Assembly: GCA_905221345.1 (NCBI GenBank)
Contig: CAJNCW010000005.1
Span: 1 to 64,000, forward strand
DNA length: 64,000 nucleotides
Direction: 5' to 3'
Origin: a bacterium
GTDB taxonomy: Bacteria; Bacillota; Bacilli; Lactobacillales; Streptococcaceae
Position numbers and translations under genes: made by a program. Below are positions 1 to 10,996 of this stretch, in pieces (positions within the stretch are counted from its first letter, which is position 1; every line of letters starts with the position of its first letter). The notes under the pieces were generated by a model, which made no database searches, was not told where the DNA came from, and saw only the letters and a list, made by a program, of their open reading frames with translations.

Positions 1-930
1 GATTCACTTGAGCTTACTGATGCTGAAGCGCTTTGGCTAGCTGATACTGATGCGCTTGCTGATTGGCTTGCAGATACAGATGCGCTAGTTGATTGGCTTG
101 CTGATACTGATGCTGAAGTTGATTCACTTGCACTTACTGATGCGCTAGCTGATTGACTTGAGCTTACTGATGCGCTAGTTGATTGACTTGCAGATACAGA
201 CGCTGAAGCTGATTCACTTGCACTTACTGATGCGCTAGCTGATTGACTTGAGCTTACTGATGCGCTAGTTGATTGACTTGCAGATACAGACGCTGAAGCT
301 GATTGGCTTACAGATACTGATGCTGAAGCTGATTGACTAGCACTTACTGATGCGCTAGTTGATTGGCTTGCTGATACTGATGCTGAAGCTGATTCGCTTG
401 AGCTTACTGATGCGCTAGCTGATTGACTTGCAGATACAGACGCTGAAGCTGATTCGCTTGCTGATACTGATGCTGAAGCGCTTTGGCTTGCAGATACAGA
501 TGCGCTAGTTGATTGACTTGCAGATACAGACGCTGAAGCGCTTTGGCTAGCTGATACTGATGCGCTTGCTGATTGACTTGAGCTTACTGATGCGCTTGCT
601 GATTCGCTTGCACTTACAGATGCTGAAGTTGATTCACTTGAGCTTACTGATGCTGAAGCGCTTTGGCTAGCTGATACTGATGCTGAAGCTGATTGACTTG
701 CAGATACAGACGCTGAAGCTGATTGGCTAGCTGATACTGATGCTGAAGCTGATTGACTTGAGCTTACTGATGCGCTAGCTGATTCACTTGCAGATACAGA
801 CGCTGAAGCTGATTGGCTAGCTGATACTGATGCGCTTGCTGATTGACTTGCAAATACAGACGCTGAAGCTGATTCGCTTGCAGATACTGATGCTGAAGCT
901 GATTGGCTAGCTGAGACAGATTGGCTACTA
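1..930 (-). repeat. 30-bp tandem repeats coding SASxSxS decapeptides
   Basis: About 31 consecutive 30-bp units keep strict register with the adhesin frame. Each encodes ten residues such as [10 protein letters not shown]. Units differ by synonymous or Q/E/L-for-S-adjacent changes. Bases 121-210 are repeated exactly at 211-300, so a three-unit (90-bp) block was duplicated recently. Confidence 0.95.
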
Positions 931-3900
931 CTTACTAAAACTGAAGTGCTCGCACTCACCGAGCTGGAAACACTCTTGCTCAATGACACCGAACGGCTGG
1001 TACTCAGCGAAACTGAGACACTCTTGCTCAATGAAACTGATTGGCTGCCACTCAAGGAAGTCGATGCACTCTTGCTCAACGAAACGGAGTGACTAGCACT
1101 CACTGAGGCTGCACTTTGGCTTGTTGAAACAGACTGGCTCGCACTCACCGAGCTGGAAACACTCTTGCTCGCTGAAAGCGAACGACTTGTGCTCAGCGAA
1201 GCTGAAACACTCTTGCTCAATGAAACGGATTGACTGCCACTCAAGGAAGTTGATGCACTCTTACTCAACGAAATTGATTGACTTGTACTTACAGACTGAC
1301 TACCGCTTACTGAGGCCGAAACACTATTTCTCGCTGAAACCGAGCGGCTGGCGCTCATCGATGCCGATTGGCTATTGCGCAAGGAAGTAGACAAGCTCTG
1401 GCTAGCAGAAACTGAACGGCTGGCGCTCGTTGAAGCCGACGCACTCGCTGATGTACTAGCACTTACTGAGGCACTGGTTGAGGCAGACGCACTTGCTGAC
1501 ATTCTTGCAGAAACGGATGCTCTCGTTGAGGCAGATGCGCTCGCTGAAGTGCTGGCGCTTACCGATGCACTCGCTGAGGCACTGGTTGATTGTCTTTGAC
1601 TTAGACTAGTTGAAGTACTGCTACTCCTATACTCACTATCAGAAAGTTTTACAGTGAACGTATCCGTAGTCTTATCTTTATAGATAATGGTAACTGTTCT
1701 ATTATCACTAATAGTGAAAGAGTCTATACGTTTTTCCTGCTTATTATTTAATTTTTCAACGGCTGCTAATATACGTGTTTTTTCTTGAGAATTTAATCGA
1801 GAAACGTTCTCTACTTGGAAGGTTTCAGTCGGTGCTACTCCCTCCATAATATCCGTCAGTCTACCTTGCACAATACGGACATTGCCCGGCGAATCATTTC
1901 CTGCACTGTTTCTATTACCAGCCTTATCCGTTGCTACTGCATTGCGTTGCCAACTATTTCTACCATTTTTATCATACTCTAGATTATCATTCAAATGAGC
2001 TCTTACAGTAATACGGGCTGGACTAGCAGTAGTCGCTGTGATATTCCCCGTTAAATGCTCTACAGTTCCCGTCCCATATTTATTATCTTCAAAGAAATTA
2101 CTTCCAAGGGCTGAGCCATTTGCATCTGCATTTGAAACGATCTTAAATTCTGATAATTGCCCGCTATTATCTGTAGCAGTGAAATTAATTTGAATATCGT
2201 CTCCTGCGTACACAATATAGTTGCCATTTACAGGTGTTAGAGTTTGACCATTACGAGTCACCGTCGCACTTGGAACTGGAATAGCATCCACATTAGCTGG
2301 GATAACATCTGTAGTATTATCACGGTAGGTAATGGTAATATTCCCATTTTCAGCTACCGAAATCGTTCCGGTTACGCCATCTTTCGTAAAATCACTACCA
2401 GATAAAAGCGACTGGTTTTTTTCTTTAAATTTTTCAAGTACTTGATCGCGTTCACTTACAGTCAAAGAAGATGGATTCTTAACAATAACGGTATCCCCAC
2501 TAACTGGGTTGTTTCGTTCATTAAATCCCTTAATATGGAAATTCGTACGTGCTGTAGCAGTCTGACCATGAATATCTGTTACTGTATATTCCAGAACATA
2601 GGTACCAGGCTTATAGGGTTTCCAAGTTCCGTTTTCACGACCCACTGTCCCTATTATGTTAATGGTGTATGTCTTTTGGGCACCTATTTGTTTCCCCCAT
2701 TGATCATAGATATATAGATCTCCAAATACCCCTTTCTTGTTAGTTGGATAGTTCGGTGCATGTAAACCTGTAATAATAGCATTGGATGGGGAGCCCGTGA
2801 TTTTAGCCATCCCTTGATCATCATTCAGCCTTATCTGAAAATTATTGATTGCTTCATCATTATAAATTGTGATAGTGGATGGCATAGAAATCGTAGGCGG
2901 ATTAGAGGCTGCACGTGAGTGTGCCCCTCTAGCAATTTCTGTCCCATTTCGTGGATCACGCACACCAGAATTAGCCGCCAACACAGCATTGACAATCGAA
3001 TTACGCGCTGAAGTAGCTTTTTGCAATACTGTTGTTAAATCACTAGTTGGATCAGTCAGGGCTTTTTCAATTTCTGTTACTGCAGCATTGGCCTTAGCAA
3101 GAGCTGAATCCGTATTTGGTAAATCAACCGCTTTTGCTAGATAGTCACCTATTTCAGCTGAAAGATTGGTCAACTTCCTACGGTTTTCTTCTTGTTGTTT
3201 AGCAGTGACTTCTGAAGATGCTATTGCAACCGCAGCAGCTTCAATTAAGCTAGTTGTGACAGAAGTTGATTGAACTCCACTAACACTATTCTTACCAGTA
3301 ATTTCAGTTATTTTTAATTCAGCTGAGTCAATTTCAAGGTTCTTTGCTTCTTTTGAAGTAGAAGATTGCTGGTCAATTGCTGTCGTCGATCCACTCTGTT
3401 CAACAGACAAACTTGACACTACAGAAACATTCGATCCACTTGTTGATTGACTGGCACTAGCAGAAGCACTGACAGACTCTTTTGGTGAAGTGGTCACGGT
3501 CTTATCTACCGTTTGACTCTTCTCAGCTTGTTTGAGCGCATCCTTGCCTTGGGCTTGATTCTTATCAGCGATCACACCAGCAGCTAGGTTATTGCTAGTT
3601 GTTGCCACTTGGCTGCTGAGTTGGGTTGCGCTTGACAAGGCGTCACCTAGCTTGCTGGTCGCAAGGCTCTCAGCAGGAGCAGTCTTGACATCAAGGGATG
3701 CTGAGGTCGAAGTTGAGACAGAGGTTTGAACTTCTGACTCGCTAACAGAGCTAGTGCTTTCAGCTAGAGATGCTGAAGTTTGGACACTTACTGAAGGAGC
3801 AGGTTGAGCGCTAGCAGATGCTGACTCAGAGACAGGAGTTGAGGCAGATGCTTGCACACTCGCTGATTGCGATGGAGTTTCACTAACAGAGGCTGACTCA

Positions 3901-4457
3901 GAAGCAGGACTTACAGCTGACTGGCTGGTAGTAACTGAACTGCTAGCTGACGCACTTGCTGATAGACTAGCTGATACAGAAACGCTTGTCGAAAGAGAAG
4001 CACTTACAGATTGACTGACTGACTCAGAAACAGATACAGAGTCTTGCTCTGCTTGTTCCTTCACTTCTGCTTGTGCTTGGGCAATGATAGAGTTATTGCT
4101 GGCTTCAGTTGTCGCATCAGCTTGGGGCTCAGTTGCGATGACTGCCTTACCAGTTTCCTTGTACTCAGATGTCTCATCTGCATATACAGTTTGCTCTTGA
4201 GTTACAACAAAACCTGCGGCCCCGGCGGCTAAGATGGCCCCTATACCTGCAAGCGTGTTGGCATTCAAGTGAGCGTGGTCAAGTTCTTCAGTGTCAGATA
4301 GGCTAGTCGAGACAACTTCTCCCATCCCACCGATACGGAAGAGATCCAGTTGGGAATTCGAGGCTTTTACCCAGTTTTTCCCCGATTTGTAAAGCTTATA
4401 GCGCTTTTTCTCATCTACGATCTCGAAATCTTTGTTAAATTTTTTACTTCGAAACAT
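1..4457 (-). CDS. Serine-rich-repeat (SRR) surface adhesin, 5' part
   Basis: This is the N-terminal ~1485 residues of a giant cell-wall adhesin; the C-terminus and any LPXTG anchor lie beyond position 1. I chose ATG 4457, which has an AGGAAAGGAATAG ribosome site. The start [20 protein letters not shown] leads into the KxYKxGKxWV signature (around residues 20-32) and a hydrophobic Ala/Gly segment ending near VYADE (about residue 90), the ~90-residue signal peptide of SRR proteins exported by the accessory Sec system. A short Ser-rich region follows (SVSxS, about residues 145-240). The non-repeat binding region (about 350-940) has an Ala-rich helical part, beta-rich parts and two helix-plus-hairpin modules with a Y-x-D-x-TTD ending (about 655-710 and 885-940). 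A second Ser repeat domain fills the rest. I spot-checked the frame along its length and found no stop. The family (GspB, Hsa, SrpA, PsrP) is O-glycosylated; the ligand cannot be told here. Confidence 0.93.
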   Translation of the reverse strand, partial: MFRSKKFNKDFEIVDEKKRYKLYKSGKNWVKASNSQLDLFRIGGMGEVVSTSLSDTEELDHAHLNANTLAGIGAILAAGAAGFVVTQEQTVYADETSEYKETGKAVIATEPQADATTEASNNSIIAQAQAEVKEQAEQDSVSVSESVSQSVSASLSTSVSVSASLSASASASSSVTTSQSAVSPASESASVSETPSQSASVQASASTPVSESASASAQPAPSVSVQTSASLAESTSSVSESEVQTSVSTSTSASLDVKTAPAESLATSKLGDALSSATQLSSQVATTSNNLAAGVIADKNQAQGKDALKQAEKSQTVDKTVTTSPKESVSASASASQSTSGSNVSVVSSLSVEQSGSTTAIDQQSSTSKEAKNLEIDSAELKITEITGKNSVSGVQSTSVTTSLIEAAAVAIASSEVTAKQQEENRRKLTNLSAEIGDYLAKAVDLPNTDSALAKANAAVTEIEKALTDPTSDLTTVLQKATSARNSIVNAVLAANSGVRDPRNGTEIARGAHSRAASNPPTISMPSTITIYNDEAINNFQIRLNDDQGMAKITGSPSNAIITGLHAPNYPTNKKGVFGDLYIYDQWGKQIGAQKTYTINIIGTVGRENGTWKPYKPGTYVLEYTVTDIHGQTATARTNFHIKGFNERNNPVSGDTVIVKNPSSLTVSERDQVLEKFKEKNQSLLSGSDFTKDGVTGTISVAENGNITITYRDNTTDVIPANVDAIPVPSATVTRNGQTLTPVNGNYIVYAGDDIQINFTATDNSGQLSEFKIVSNADANGSALGSNFFEDNKYGTGTVEHLTGNITATTASPARITVRAHLNDNLEYDKNGRNSWQRNAVATDKAGNRNSAGNDSPGNVRIVQGRLTDIMEGVAPTETFQVENVSRLNSQEKTRILAAVEKLNNKQEKRIDSFTISDNRTVTIIYKDKTTDTFTVKLSDSEYRSSSTSTSLSQRQSTSASASASVSASTSASASASTRASVSARMSASASASTSASVSASTSASASASTSASRSVSASQSLSTSLRNSQSASMSASRSVSARNSVSASVSGSQSVSTSQSISLSKSASTSLSGSQSVSLSKSVSASLSTSRSLSASKSVSSSVSASQSVSTSQSAASVSASHSVSLSKSASTSLSGSQSVSLSKSVSVSLSTSRSVSLSKSVSSSVSASTSVLVSSSQSVSASQSASASVSASESASASVFASQSASASVSASQSASASVSASESASASVSSSQSASASVSASQSASASVSASQSASASVSASQSASASVSSSESTSASVSASESASASVSSSQSASASVSASQSASASVSASQSTSASVSASQSASASVSASESASASVSASQSASASVSSSESASASVSASQSTSASVSASQSASASVSVSQSASASVSASQSTSASVSSSQSASASVSASESASASVSASQSTSASVSSSQSASASVSASESTSASVSASQSTSASVSASQSASASVSASQSASASVSSSE
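931..1620 (-). repeat. Second, more degenerate Ser-rich repeat block
   Basis: The Ser-alternating pattern continues in the same frame, but units are less regular and codon use differs from the outer block. AGC-AAG-AGT and CGT-TCG recur, giving SLSKSxS and SRSVS motifs. The block joins the binding region to the regular 30-bp array. Confidence 0.8.
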
Positions 4458-4488
4458 TCTATTCCTTTCCTTTTTTAAAAATTCCACT

Positions 4489-4517
4489 CTTTGTTAACCT
4501 CATGATCATTAACAAAG
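4489..4517. promoter_or_regulatory. 9-bp inverted repeat in the adhesin leader
   Basis: CTTTGTTAA (4489-4497) and TTAACAAAG (4509-4517) form a perfect 9-bp inverted repeat with an 11-nt loop, about 30 nt upstream of the adhesin start. It could be an operator or an mRNA hairpin. A possible -10 for the adhesin (TATACT on the minus strand, 4653-4658) lies about 140 bp upstream of it. The rest of 4518-4741 shows no gene. Confidence 0.5.
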
Positions 4518-4741
4518 CGTGATACTTAAGTAAGAATTTCACGGAAACACAAGCATCAAGCCTAGTCAGTCAATGGCTTTTCAAGAGTTTTTTGATAAAA
4601 TTCGATGGTTAATTGGTATAAAAGAGATGCACTTTTATATATGTTTTACTCCAGTATACACCAGCCTCAATTCTATCAAATTTGAAGCTTCTTTTCAAGA
4701 TTTTTGATTTCAATATAGCAAATTTATTTCTGCAATAGAAA

Positions 4742-4766
4742 AGCAGTGTAAAAGGATTACACTGTT
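4742..4766 (-). terminator. Terminator after rsmI operon
   Basis: An 8-bp stem (CAGTGTAA / TTACACTG) with a 5-nt loop is extended by G-U and A-T pairs and followed on the minus strand by CTTTTCTATT. It lies 70 bp past the rsmI stop and before the adhesin promoter region, so it probably ends the tmk-holB-yabA-rsmI transcript. Confidence 0.6.
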
Positions 4767-4837
4767 CTTTATAAATACTGATTTTTTCTTAAACTGAGGT
4801 CTCAGAATTGATTAAAACTGGACTCATTTCCCTATCG

Positions 4838-5710
4838 TTAAGATTGATTTTCTTCCCAGTCGTGGTAGGCAGCGTAAAGCTGGCTTTTATTCCACTGGTA
4901 GAGTTTCGCAACTTCCTTGATAGCCTGATTTTTCTTCATGCCTTCTTGGATACGAGATTGGATTTCTGAAAACAAGTCCTCCTCGTCCTTTTCTTCCACA
5001 TCCTGACCGGCGCCTTCAACGATGAGAAGGCATTCGCCTTTAAGTGGATTTTCAGCGATGCTTTCTAGCAATTCAGAGATGTTTCCTCTTTTGTATTCTT
5101 CATAGATTTTGGTCAATTCCCTAACCAAGACTACAGAGCGGTCACCATAGACTTTTAGCATATTTTCCAATGTATTTGCCACACGATGGGGGGATTCATA
5201 AAAAATCTGAGTTTCAGGATAGTTTTTTTTGGCTTGAAAAAATTGCTTTTGCTGGCCTGACTTTCTCGGTAAAAAACCATAAAAGATATGCGGCTGTGGC
5301 GCTAGGCCGCTGGCAATCAAGGCAGAAATCCCCGCAGAGGCACCTGGAACTGTGACAACTGCAATTTCTTCCTCAATAGCTGCCTTGACCAAATCATGCC
5401 CAGGGTCTGAGATACTAGGCAGACCCGCATCAGAGACCTGAGCAATACTTTGTCCTGCTTTCAAGAAACCAATCAAATCAGGAATCTTTTCCTTGGCATT
5501 GTGCTCATGAAAACTAATCTGCTTGGTCGAAATGTCAAAATGCTTGAGCAAAAGCCCTGTATTGCGCGTGTCCTCAGCCGCAATCCAGTCCACCTCTTTC
5601 AGAGTCTGGATGGCACGAAAGGTCATATCATCTAGATTGCCAATTGGCGTTGCCACTAGGTAAAGCTTGCCATAGGGAGATTGTCCCTTAAAACTTTTTT
5701 GAATCTGCAT
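4838..5710 (-). CDS. rsmI: 16S rRNA (cytidine-1402-2'-O)-methyltransferase
   Basis: RsmI methylates the ribose of C1402 in the decoding centre of 16S rRNA using S-adenosylmethionine. The 290 residues are full family length. Family motifs are clear: VATPIGNLDDMT (19-30), AAEDTRN (44-50), the SDAGLPSISDPG block (about 93-104) and VPGASA. The SAM-binding fold is of the tetrapyrrole-methylase (MraW-independent) type. It begins 2 bp after yabA and is the last gene of the tmk-holB-yabA-rsmI operon. Confidence 0.96.
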   Translation of the reverse strand: MQIQKSFKGQSPYGKLYLVATPIGNLDDMTFRAIQTLKEVDWIAAEDTRNTGLLLKHFDISTKQISFHEHNAKEKIPDLIGFLKAGQSIAQVSDAGLPSISDPGHDLVKAAIEEEIAVVTVPGASAGISALIASGLAPQPHIFYGFLPRKSGQQKQFFQAKKNYPETQIFYESPHRVANTLENMLKVYGDRSVVLVRELTKIYEEYKRGNISELLESIAENPLKGECLLIVEGAGQDVEEKDEEDLFSEIQSRIQEGMKKNQAIKEVAKLYQWNKSQLYAAYHDWEENQS

Positions 5711-5712
5711 GC

Positions 5713-6030
5713 TTACTCCCTGTATAACAACTCGTCACAGAACATACATTCTTCGTCCTGCTCTCGGCGTTGTCCATAAAAATCATTACATACGTGAAAA
5801 CCGTCTTTATAGATCCGACGGACACTTTCACGAACATGCTTGGCCTTGACGGGAGCATCTGCTTCCACCTCACCTAAGCGTTCGCGCAACTTACTATTTT
5901 CCAAGCGAAGAGCTGTATTTTCCTCTACCAGGCTCTTGAGATTTTTCTTGATGGCTTCCACATCGGCCAAGGTCACCAATAACTGTTGAGAAAAATCGTC
6001 TAGCGCATCAAATAATTCTTTTTTGTCCAT
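5713..6030 (-). CDS. yabA: Replication initiation control protein YabA
   Basis: YabA restrains replication initiation in Firmicutes by bridging DnaA and the DnaN clamp. The 105 residues have the expected two parts: an N-terminal leucine-zipper coiled coil (about residues 8-60, with [14 protein letters not shown]) and a C-terminal zinc-binding module with H79-x-C81 and C95-x2-C98. Its place beside the clamp-loader gene holB and tmk is the usual one in Bacillus and Streptococcus. Confidence 0.96.
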   Translation of the reverse strand: MDKKELFDALDDFSQQLLVTLADVEAIKKNLKSLVEENTALRLENSKLRERLGEVEADAPVKAKHVRESVRRIYKDGFHVCNDFYGQRREQDEECMFCDELLYRE

Positions 6031-6066
6031 AAACCAGCCCTTTCCTTTCTTTATCCTTCATTGAGT

Positions 6067-6957
6067 TTACATTTCTTTTAAAACCAGATATTCCATGGCG
6101 TTTTGAAAGCTGACATTAGCCTGCCACATTTTTCTAGCTTCTAGCAAATCTTGAAGAATCTGTCGAATCCTTGCTTGCAAGAGATCCTGCCCACAGAGCA
6201 CTTCGAGGATTCGCAAGACCTGTTCTTGTTTTTCCTTGTCATCTGCCAAGCTGGCTAATTTAGCAACTTGGAGATAACTTTCTTTTTTCTTAGCTAATAA
6301 CCAGGTCAGCAGGCGTTCGCTCTCATCGACCAAGGTCCAAAAACTTGCCTGGTTTGCCAGTTTTTCTGCTTCAGCACGCGATTGACTAAACTGGGCTAAA
6401 AGAGTCGCTTTTTTCTTGACCAGACCTGCTTGTTCTAATTGATGGATGAGCTTTTCTTCTTGCTTTTTAAAGTGGAAAATCTGTGTCCGACTTCGAATAG
6501 TTGGTAACATCTTTTCCTCATCGCTAGTCAAGAAGAAAATATAAACTTCACTCTGAGGTTCTTCGATGACCTTGAGCAGAGAGTTGGCTGCGTTAGGATG
6601 CATTTTCTCCGCCTGCTCGATGATAAAGACCTGTTGCTGACTTTCAATCCCTGCTTGGGAAAACTGACCCACTAATTCTCGAATCCGTTCTGTCTTTATG
6701 ACCTGATTGACTGGCTTAATCAAGGTAACATCGGGAAATTCTTCCTGTTCAATCAGCTTGCAGTTTCGGCATTTCTCACACGGCAAAACGCCTACTTTAT
6801 CCGTACAAAAGAGGCTCTTAGCCAAAAACTGCGCCATTTCCAAGCTTCCAAAGAAACCTGAAAAGAGATAGGCGTGATTGAGCTGGTCTTGTTCTAGGAT
6901 ACGGACAAAGCGGTCAAACTGGTCTGGCTGCCAAGCCTTTAGTTGATCTTGTTTCAT
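6067..6957 (-). CDS. holB: DNA polymerase III subunit delta'
   Basis: This is a clamp-loader subunit that helps load the DnaN sliding clamp. The 296 residues contain the delta' zinc module (C51, C60, C63, C66). Where an ATPase would have its P-loop it reads [10 protein letters not shown], with no GK[ST], as expected for the non-hydrolysing delta' subunit. The [19 protein letters not shown] segment and the IRSRTQ arginine-finger region are typical. The start codon overlaps the tmk stop by 4 bp, so translation is probably coupled. Confidence 0.96.
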   Translation of the reverse strand: MKQDQLKAWQPDQFDRFVRILEQDQLNHAYLFSGFFGSLEMAQFLAKSLFCTDKVGVLPCEKCRNCKLIEQEEFPDVTLIKPVNQVIKTERIRELVGQFSQAGIESQQQVFIIEQAEKMHPNAANSLLKVIEEPQSEVYIFFLTSDEEKMLPTIRSRTQIFHFKKQEEKLIHQLEQAGLVKKKATLLAQFSQSRAEAEKLANQASFWTLVDESERLLTWLLAKKKESYLQVAKLASLADDKEKQEQVLRILEVLCGQDLLQARIRQILQDLLEARKMWQANVSFQNAMEYLVLKEM

Positions 6958-7592
6958 TTAACCAAGCCCATTCTGTCAAACAAGACAGCCTTGGTTGTTT
7001 CCACAACTTGTTCCAAAGGAAGACTGGCATCAATCTTGGCAATACGATTTCTTTCTTTTCCCAGAAGAGAGAGGTAGCCTTGACGGACTTTTTTGTGCAA
7101 GTCCAAACCTTCCAAGTCCAAACGATTGACCTCGCGATCACTGTTAGCTGCTATGCGAGCCAGTCCTTCTTCCACTTCAATGTCAAAATAGAGTGTCAAG
7201 TCAGGTTTGAGGCCATCTGTCGCAAAGTGATTGAGCCAATCAATGGCATCAATATCCAAGCCACGACCAAATCCCTGATAAGCAACGGAACTATCGATGA
7301 AGCGGTCCATAATGACCAACTTACCAGCTTCAAGAGCAGGCAGAACTTTTTCCACCAAGTGCTGTCTGCGACTAGCGATATAGAGAAGGAGCTCTGTTTT
7401 AGGATCCATCTGAGTATGACTTGGATCCAAAATCACTTGACGAATCTTCTCCCCAATCAAGACTCCGCCTGGCTCACGAGTTGTCAGCACCTCTACTCCT
7501 TTTTCCTCTAAAATTGGGAGTAGAGCCTCTAAAACGCTGGTCTTTCCTGCTCCCTCTGGTCCCTCAAGAGAGACTAAAAATCCTTTTGACAT
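6954..7592 (-). CDS. tmk: Thymidylate kinase
   Basis: It phosphorylates dTMP to dTDP with ATP. The 212 residues start [20 protein letters not shown] with the P-loop at residues 11-18. The TREPGG motif, the [16 protein letters not shown] nucleotide-binding segment and the lid region are present. It is the first gene of the tmk-holB-yabA-rsmI operon. Upstream on the minus strand is a TGATAGAAT extended -10 (7623-7631), about 30 bp before the start. Confidence 0.97.
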   Translation of the reverse strand: MSKGFLVSLEGPEGAGKTSVLEALLPILEEKGVEVLTTREPGGVLIGEKIRQVILDPSHTQMDPKTELLLYIASRRQHLVEKVLPALEAGKLVIMDRFIDSSVAYQGFGRGLDIDAIDWLNHFATDGLKPDLTLYFDIEVEEGLARIAANSDREVNRLDLEGLDLHKKVRQGYLSLLGKERNRIAKIDASLPLEQVVETTKAVLFDRMGLVK

Positions 7593-7685
7593 GTCTAACT
7601 CATTTCTTTTTTTCTACCTTCTATTCTATCAAAAAAATAGGTTTTTGTGACAATCTTTTTGCGTCTTCTCCATTCAATCGACCAT

Positions 7686-7714
7686 AAAAGAGGCTGGGAG
7701 TCATCCAACCTCTT
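7686..7714 (-). terminator. Terminator of proBAC operon
   Basis: AAGAGGCTGGG and CCAACCTCTT pair across a 6-nt loop, with a TTTTATGG tail on the minus strand. The hairpin overlaps the proC stop codon. Confidence 0.8.
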
Positions 7715-8510
7715 ATTTACCTAATTCTTGTGTTCGTTTGTAGGCTTGCTGAACTGCGTTCATGACTGTACCTCTAAAGGCATGTTCTTCCAGACTTGCT
7801 ACACCAGCGATAGTCGAACCACCTGGACTGCAAACTTGGTCTTTCAAAACTCCAGGATGTTGCTGGCTTTCGAGAACCATTTGCCCAGCGCCGACTACTG
7901 TTTGGGCCGCCATTTTCAAGGCCCTTTCTCGGGGCAATCCCGACTGAACACCTGCATCTGCTAAAGCCTCGATAAAGAGGTAGACAAAGGCAGGCCCACA
8001 ACCTGCAAGACCTGTCGCAGCATCGATTAAGCCTTCTCCTAGTTCCACTAAGAGGCCAGCCTTGCCCAAAAGCTGACAAAAGAGTTCCCTGTCCTCAGCA
8101 TGACAATTTGCTGACATGGCATAATTAATCACTCCTTGGCCAATAGCCACTGGAGTATTGGGCATGATGCGAATGATTCGGTGTTGACTTGGGATAAGAC
8201 TAGCTAGTTTTTCCAAGGTCAATCCAGCTGCCATGGAAATCAAAAGAAGACTTTCTCGTTTTTCAAGGATAGCCTGATATTGAGAAAGAAGTTCAGAAAA
8301 CTGAGCAGGCTTAACTCCTAGAAAGATTACATCTGCTTCTGCAAAAATTTCTTCATTGCTGGAAGCCTGACCACCAAAGTTGGCGATGAAAGCATCTACT
8401 TTTGCTTGACTACGATTGGCAAGGAGAATCTGTTCACCCGTCTTGGCCTGCAAAACAGCCTTGGCCAAGCTAGAACCCATATTCCCCAAACCGATAAATC
8501 CAATCTTCAT
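7713..8510 (-). CDS. proC: Pyrroline-5-carboxylate reductase
   Basis: It carries out the last step of proline synthesis, NAD(P)H-dependent reduction of pyrroline-5-carboxylate. The 265 residues begin with the Rossmann motif MKIGFIGLGNMGSSLAKAVL and end with the P5CR signature (AGCGPAFVYLFIEALADAG and QVCSPGGSTIAG). It starts 3 bp after proA, as the third gene of proB-proA-proC. Confidence 0.97.
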   Translation of the reverse strand: MKIGFIGLGNMGSSLAKAVLQAKTGEQILLANRSQAKVDAFIANFGGQASSNEEIFAEADVIFLGVKPAQFSELLSQYQAILEKRESLLLISMAAGLTLEKLASLIPSQHRIIRIMPNTPVAIGQGVINYAMSANCHAEDRELFCQLLGKAGLLVELGEGLIDAATGLAGCGPAFVYLFIEALADAGVQSGLPRERALKMAAQTVVGAGQMVLESQQHPGVLKDQVCSPGGSTIAGVASLEEHAFRGTVMNAVQQAYKRTQELGK

Positions 8511-8513
8511 CTC

Positions 8514-9776
8514 TTACTCCCTTATCTGTCCGTCACCAGTAACCACATACTTGTAGCTGGTCAACTCTTTCAAGCCCATTGGACCACGCGCATGCAATTT
8601 CTGAGTAGAAATCCCCATCTCACACCCGAGATCAAATTGCCCACCATCAGTGAAACGTGTTGAAGCATTGACATAAACCGCTGCTGAGTCCACTTGATCT
8701 GTAAAGAAAGCCGCAGCTTCAGCATTTTTTGTCACAATGGCATCCGAATGATGGGTACTGTGGGCTTCAATATGCGCAACTGCTTCTTCTAAACTGCTTA
8801 CAACCTTAACAGCGAGGACATAGTCTAAAAACTCGGTATCAAAGTCTTGGGCCTCAGCTGCTCGACCTGAAATAAACTGACTTGCTGTGCTATCCAAACG
8901 AAATTGAATTGGTTCCAGTCCAGCTTCCTTACGCTCTGCAACCAGAACTTGTTCCAAGCGAGGAAGGAAGCTTGCTGCCTTTTCTTCATGAACTAGCAAG
9001 ACCTCCATGGCATTGCAGACAGAAGGACGACTAGTTTTAGCATTGTTGATGATAGCTAAAGCTTTGTCTTCATCTGCATCCTTATCTACATAGACATGGA
9101 CAATCCCAGTTCCTGTCTCGATAACGGGCACGATAGCATTTTCAACCACAGCATTGATCAAACCAGCGCCTCCACGAGGTATGAGAAGGTCTAGATAACC
9201 CTTGGCCTTCATCATGGCATAGCTACTGTCTCGGCTGGTATCTTCCACCAGTTGAATCACATCTGGATGAATGGTCGTTGTCTCCAAGCCCTTCTTCAAG
9301 GCTGTGACAATAGCATGAGCAGTTTGGTAGGCATCCTTACCACTACGAAGAACGACCGCATTCCCACTCTTGAGAGCCAAAGCAGCCGCATCAGACGTCA
9401 CATTTGGACGACTTTCATAGATAATACCAATAACTCCCATGGCCACACGTTTCTTGGTAATAACCAAGCCGTTTTCAAGCTGACTTGTCTCTAAGACTTC
9501 TCCAATAGGATCTGGTAAAGCAACCACTTCACGAATCCCTCTTGCCATCGCTTCTATACGTCCTTCATCCAAATAAAGACGGTCTAGCATAACATCTGAG
9601 ATTTTACCTTTGGTCGCTGCCATATCGAGGGCATTGGCCGCTAAAATCTCCTCAGTAGCAGCCACTAGGTGATCAGACATGGCTAGCAAAGCTTGGTTTT
9701 TCACTGCTTCACTGGCAGTATTGATTGATTTCTTAACAGCCTGTACCTGTTCAAATTGTTCTTGTGTACTTACCAT
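8514..9776 (-). CDS. proA: Gamma-glutamyl phosphate reductase
   Basis: It reduces gamma-glutamyl phosphate to glutamate semialdehyde with NADPH. The 420-residue aldehyde-dehydrogenase-fold protein carries the catalytic cysteine in [16 protein letters not shown] and the conserved [20 protein letters not shown] stretch. It lies 9 bp downstream of proB, and the pair is expected to act as a kinase-reductase complex protecting the labile intermediate. Confidence 0.97.
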   Translation of the reverse strand: MVSTQEQFEQVQAVKKSINTASEAVKNQALLAMSDHLVAATEEILAANALDMAATKGKISDVMLDRLYLDEGRIEAMARGIREVVALPDPIGEVLETSQLENGLVITKKRVAMGVIGIIYESRPNVTSDAAALALKSGNAVVLRSGKDAYQTAHAIVTALKKGLETTTIHPDVIQLVEDTSRDSSYAMMKAKGYLDLLIPRGGAGLINAVVENAIVPVIETGTGIVHVYVDKDADEDKALAIINNAKTSRPSVCNAMEVLLVHEEKAASFLPRLEQVLVAERKEAGLEPIQFRLDSTASQFISGRAAEAQDFDTEFLDYVLAVKVVSSLEEAVAHIEAHSTHHSDAIVTKNAEAAAFFTDQVDSAAVYVNASTRFTDGGQFDLGCEMGISTQKLHARGPMGLKELTSYKYVVTGDGQIRE

Positions 9777-9785
9777 CGTTCACCT

Positions 9786-10895
9786 CTAAAATTCTGTAAA
9801 GAGCAGCTGGATTTCAGGAGTGATGGAAATCCAGTCATCACGGTGAATCAAGACTCCCTTAGCTTTTTGAGAACGGAGCATATCTTCTAGGGCTGAGACG
9901 CCAAATTGGACACGTCCCTTTCCAAGAGATTGACCTGTTTCTTTATCTGCTACTGTGACAGTATCGTGGTAAGAGAAGTTTCCTTCCACTTCTACCACAC
10001 CCGATAAAAGGAGACTTTTCCCGTTTTTTGAAAGTGCCTCTGCAGCTCCACCATCTACCCAAATCGTTCCCTGACTTTGAGCATAGAAAGCCAGCCATTG
10101 TTTCTGGGTACGAAGTCCCTTCTCTTGCGCAACAAAGAAGGAACCATCCTTGGTCTCCTCAGTTGCCTCAATCAGTGCATCCGATTTCAAGGAGGAGCAA
10201 ATATAGACTGGTACACCCGACTCCGTCGCAATAGTTGCAGCTTTGATTTTTGTCAGCATACCCCCAGTACCATTTGACGAACCTGCTCCACCAGCCATAT
10301 CAATAATCTCACGATTGATAGTCTCGATTTTCTCAAGACGTTTGGCTGTTGGATCTGAGTTAGGATTTCCCGTATATAGCCCGTCTACGTCTGTCAAGAG
10401 GACCAAAAGGTCTGCTTGGACCATAGCTGCTACCTGGGCACTTAGAGTGTCATTGTCCCCAACCTTGAGTTCGTCAATGACGACACTGTCATTTTCATTG
10501 ATGATGGGAATTGCACCACGATGGAGCAATACAGACAAGGCCTGATGTGCGTTCTTATAGCGACGTTTATCTACAAAATCATCCTGTGTCAGCAAGATTT
10601 GCGCAGAAACGATCTGGCGCATGAGGAGGTTGGTTGTGTATTCTTCTAGGAGCAAACCTTGTCCTACTGCAGCCGAAGCTTGCTTATCTGCAATCTTGGT
10701 CGGACGTTTTTTAAAACCCAGAGCTCCAAATCCTGCCGCTACTGCACCAGATGACACTAAAATCAACTCATGCCCAGCTTCATGCAACATAGCTAATTGT
10801 TGGGTAATTGCCTTTACTTTACTTCTTGATAAACTTCCGTCTTCATTTGTCAAGGACGAAGTCCCTACTTTAAAGACGATTCGTCTGTACTTCAT
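9786..10895 (-). CDS. proB: Glutamate 5-kinase
   Basis: It phosphorylates glutamate in the first, normally proline-inhibited, step of proline synthesis. I prefer the ATG at 10895 (369 residues, [15 protein letters not shown]) over the in-frame ATG at 10916. GGAGTG sits 7 nt before it, and the upstream ATG lies only a few bases past the -10 box. The amino-acid kinase domain ([24 protein letters not shown]) fills about residues 1-260 and a PUA domain follows. It opens proB-proA-proC. Confidence 0.95.
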   Translation of the reverse strand: MKYRRIVFKVGTSSLTNEDGSLSRSKVKAITQQLAMLHEAGHELILVSSGAVAAGFGALGFKKRPTKIADKQASAAVGQGLLLEEYTTNLLMRQIVSAQILLTQDDFVDKRRYKNAHQALSVLLHRGAIPIINENDSVVIDELKVGDNDTLSAQVAAMVQADLLVLLTDVDGLYTGNPNSDPTAKRLEKIETINREIIDMAGGAGSSNGTGGMLTKIKAATIATESGVPVYICSSLKSDALIEATEETKDGSFFVAQEKGLRTQKQWLAFYAQSQGTIWVDGGAAEALSKNGKSLLLSGVVEVEGNFSYHDTVTVADKETGQSLGKGRVQFGVSALEDMLRSQKAKGVLIHRDDWISITPEIQLLFTEF

Positions 10896-10924
10896 ATTCT
10901 CACTCCGATTCTTCATATTTATCC

Positions 10925-10933
10925 ATTATAACA
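10925..10933 (-). promoter_or_regulatory. Extended -10 promoter of proBAC
   Basis: On the minus strand TGTTATAAT lies about 30 bp before the chosen proB start, with no strong -35. This places the transcript start close to the upstream ATG at 10916 and supports the downstream start at 10895. Confidence 0.6.
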
Positions 10934-10971
10934 TGAATGTTTTAAAATAGAAAAGACTTAAAATGAAAAAG

Positions 10972-10992
10972 GTTGAGACAAGACATCTCAAC
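10972..10992 (-). terminator. Terminator after rluD
   Basis: GTTGAGA and TCTCAAC form a 7-bp stem followed on the minus strand by CTTTTTC. It lies 4 bp past the rluD stop. Confidence 0.75.
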
Positions 10993-10996
10993 TCTT

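Noticed and set aside
1121..1599. Plus-strand ORFs inside the adhesin repeats
   Set aside because: They are antisense shadows of the Ser-rich repeat coding strand, whose minus frame is open from 4457 to the window edge.
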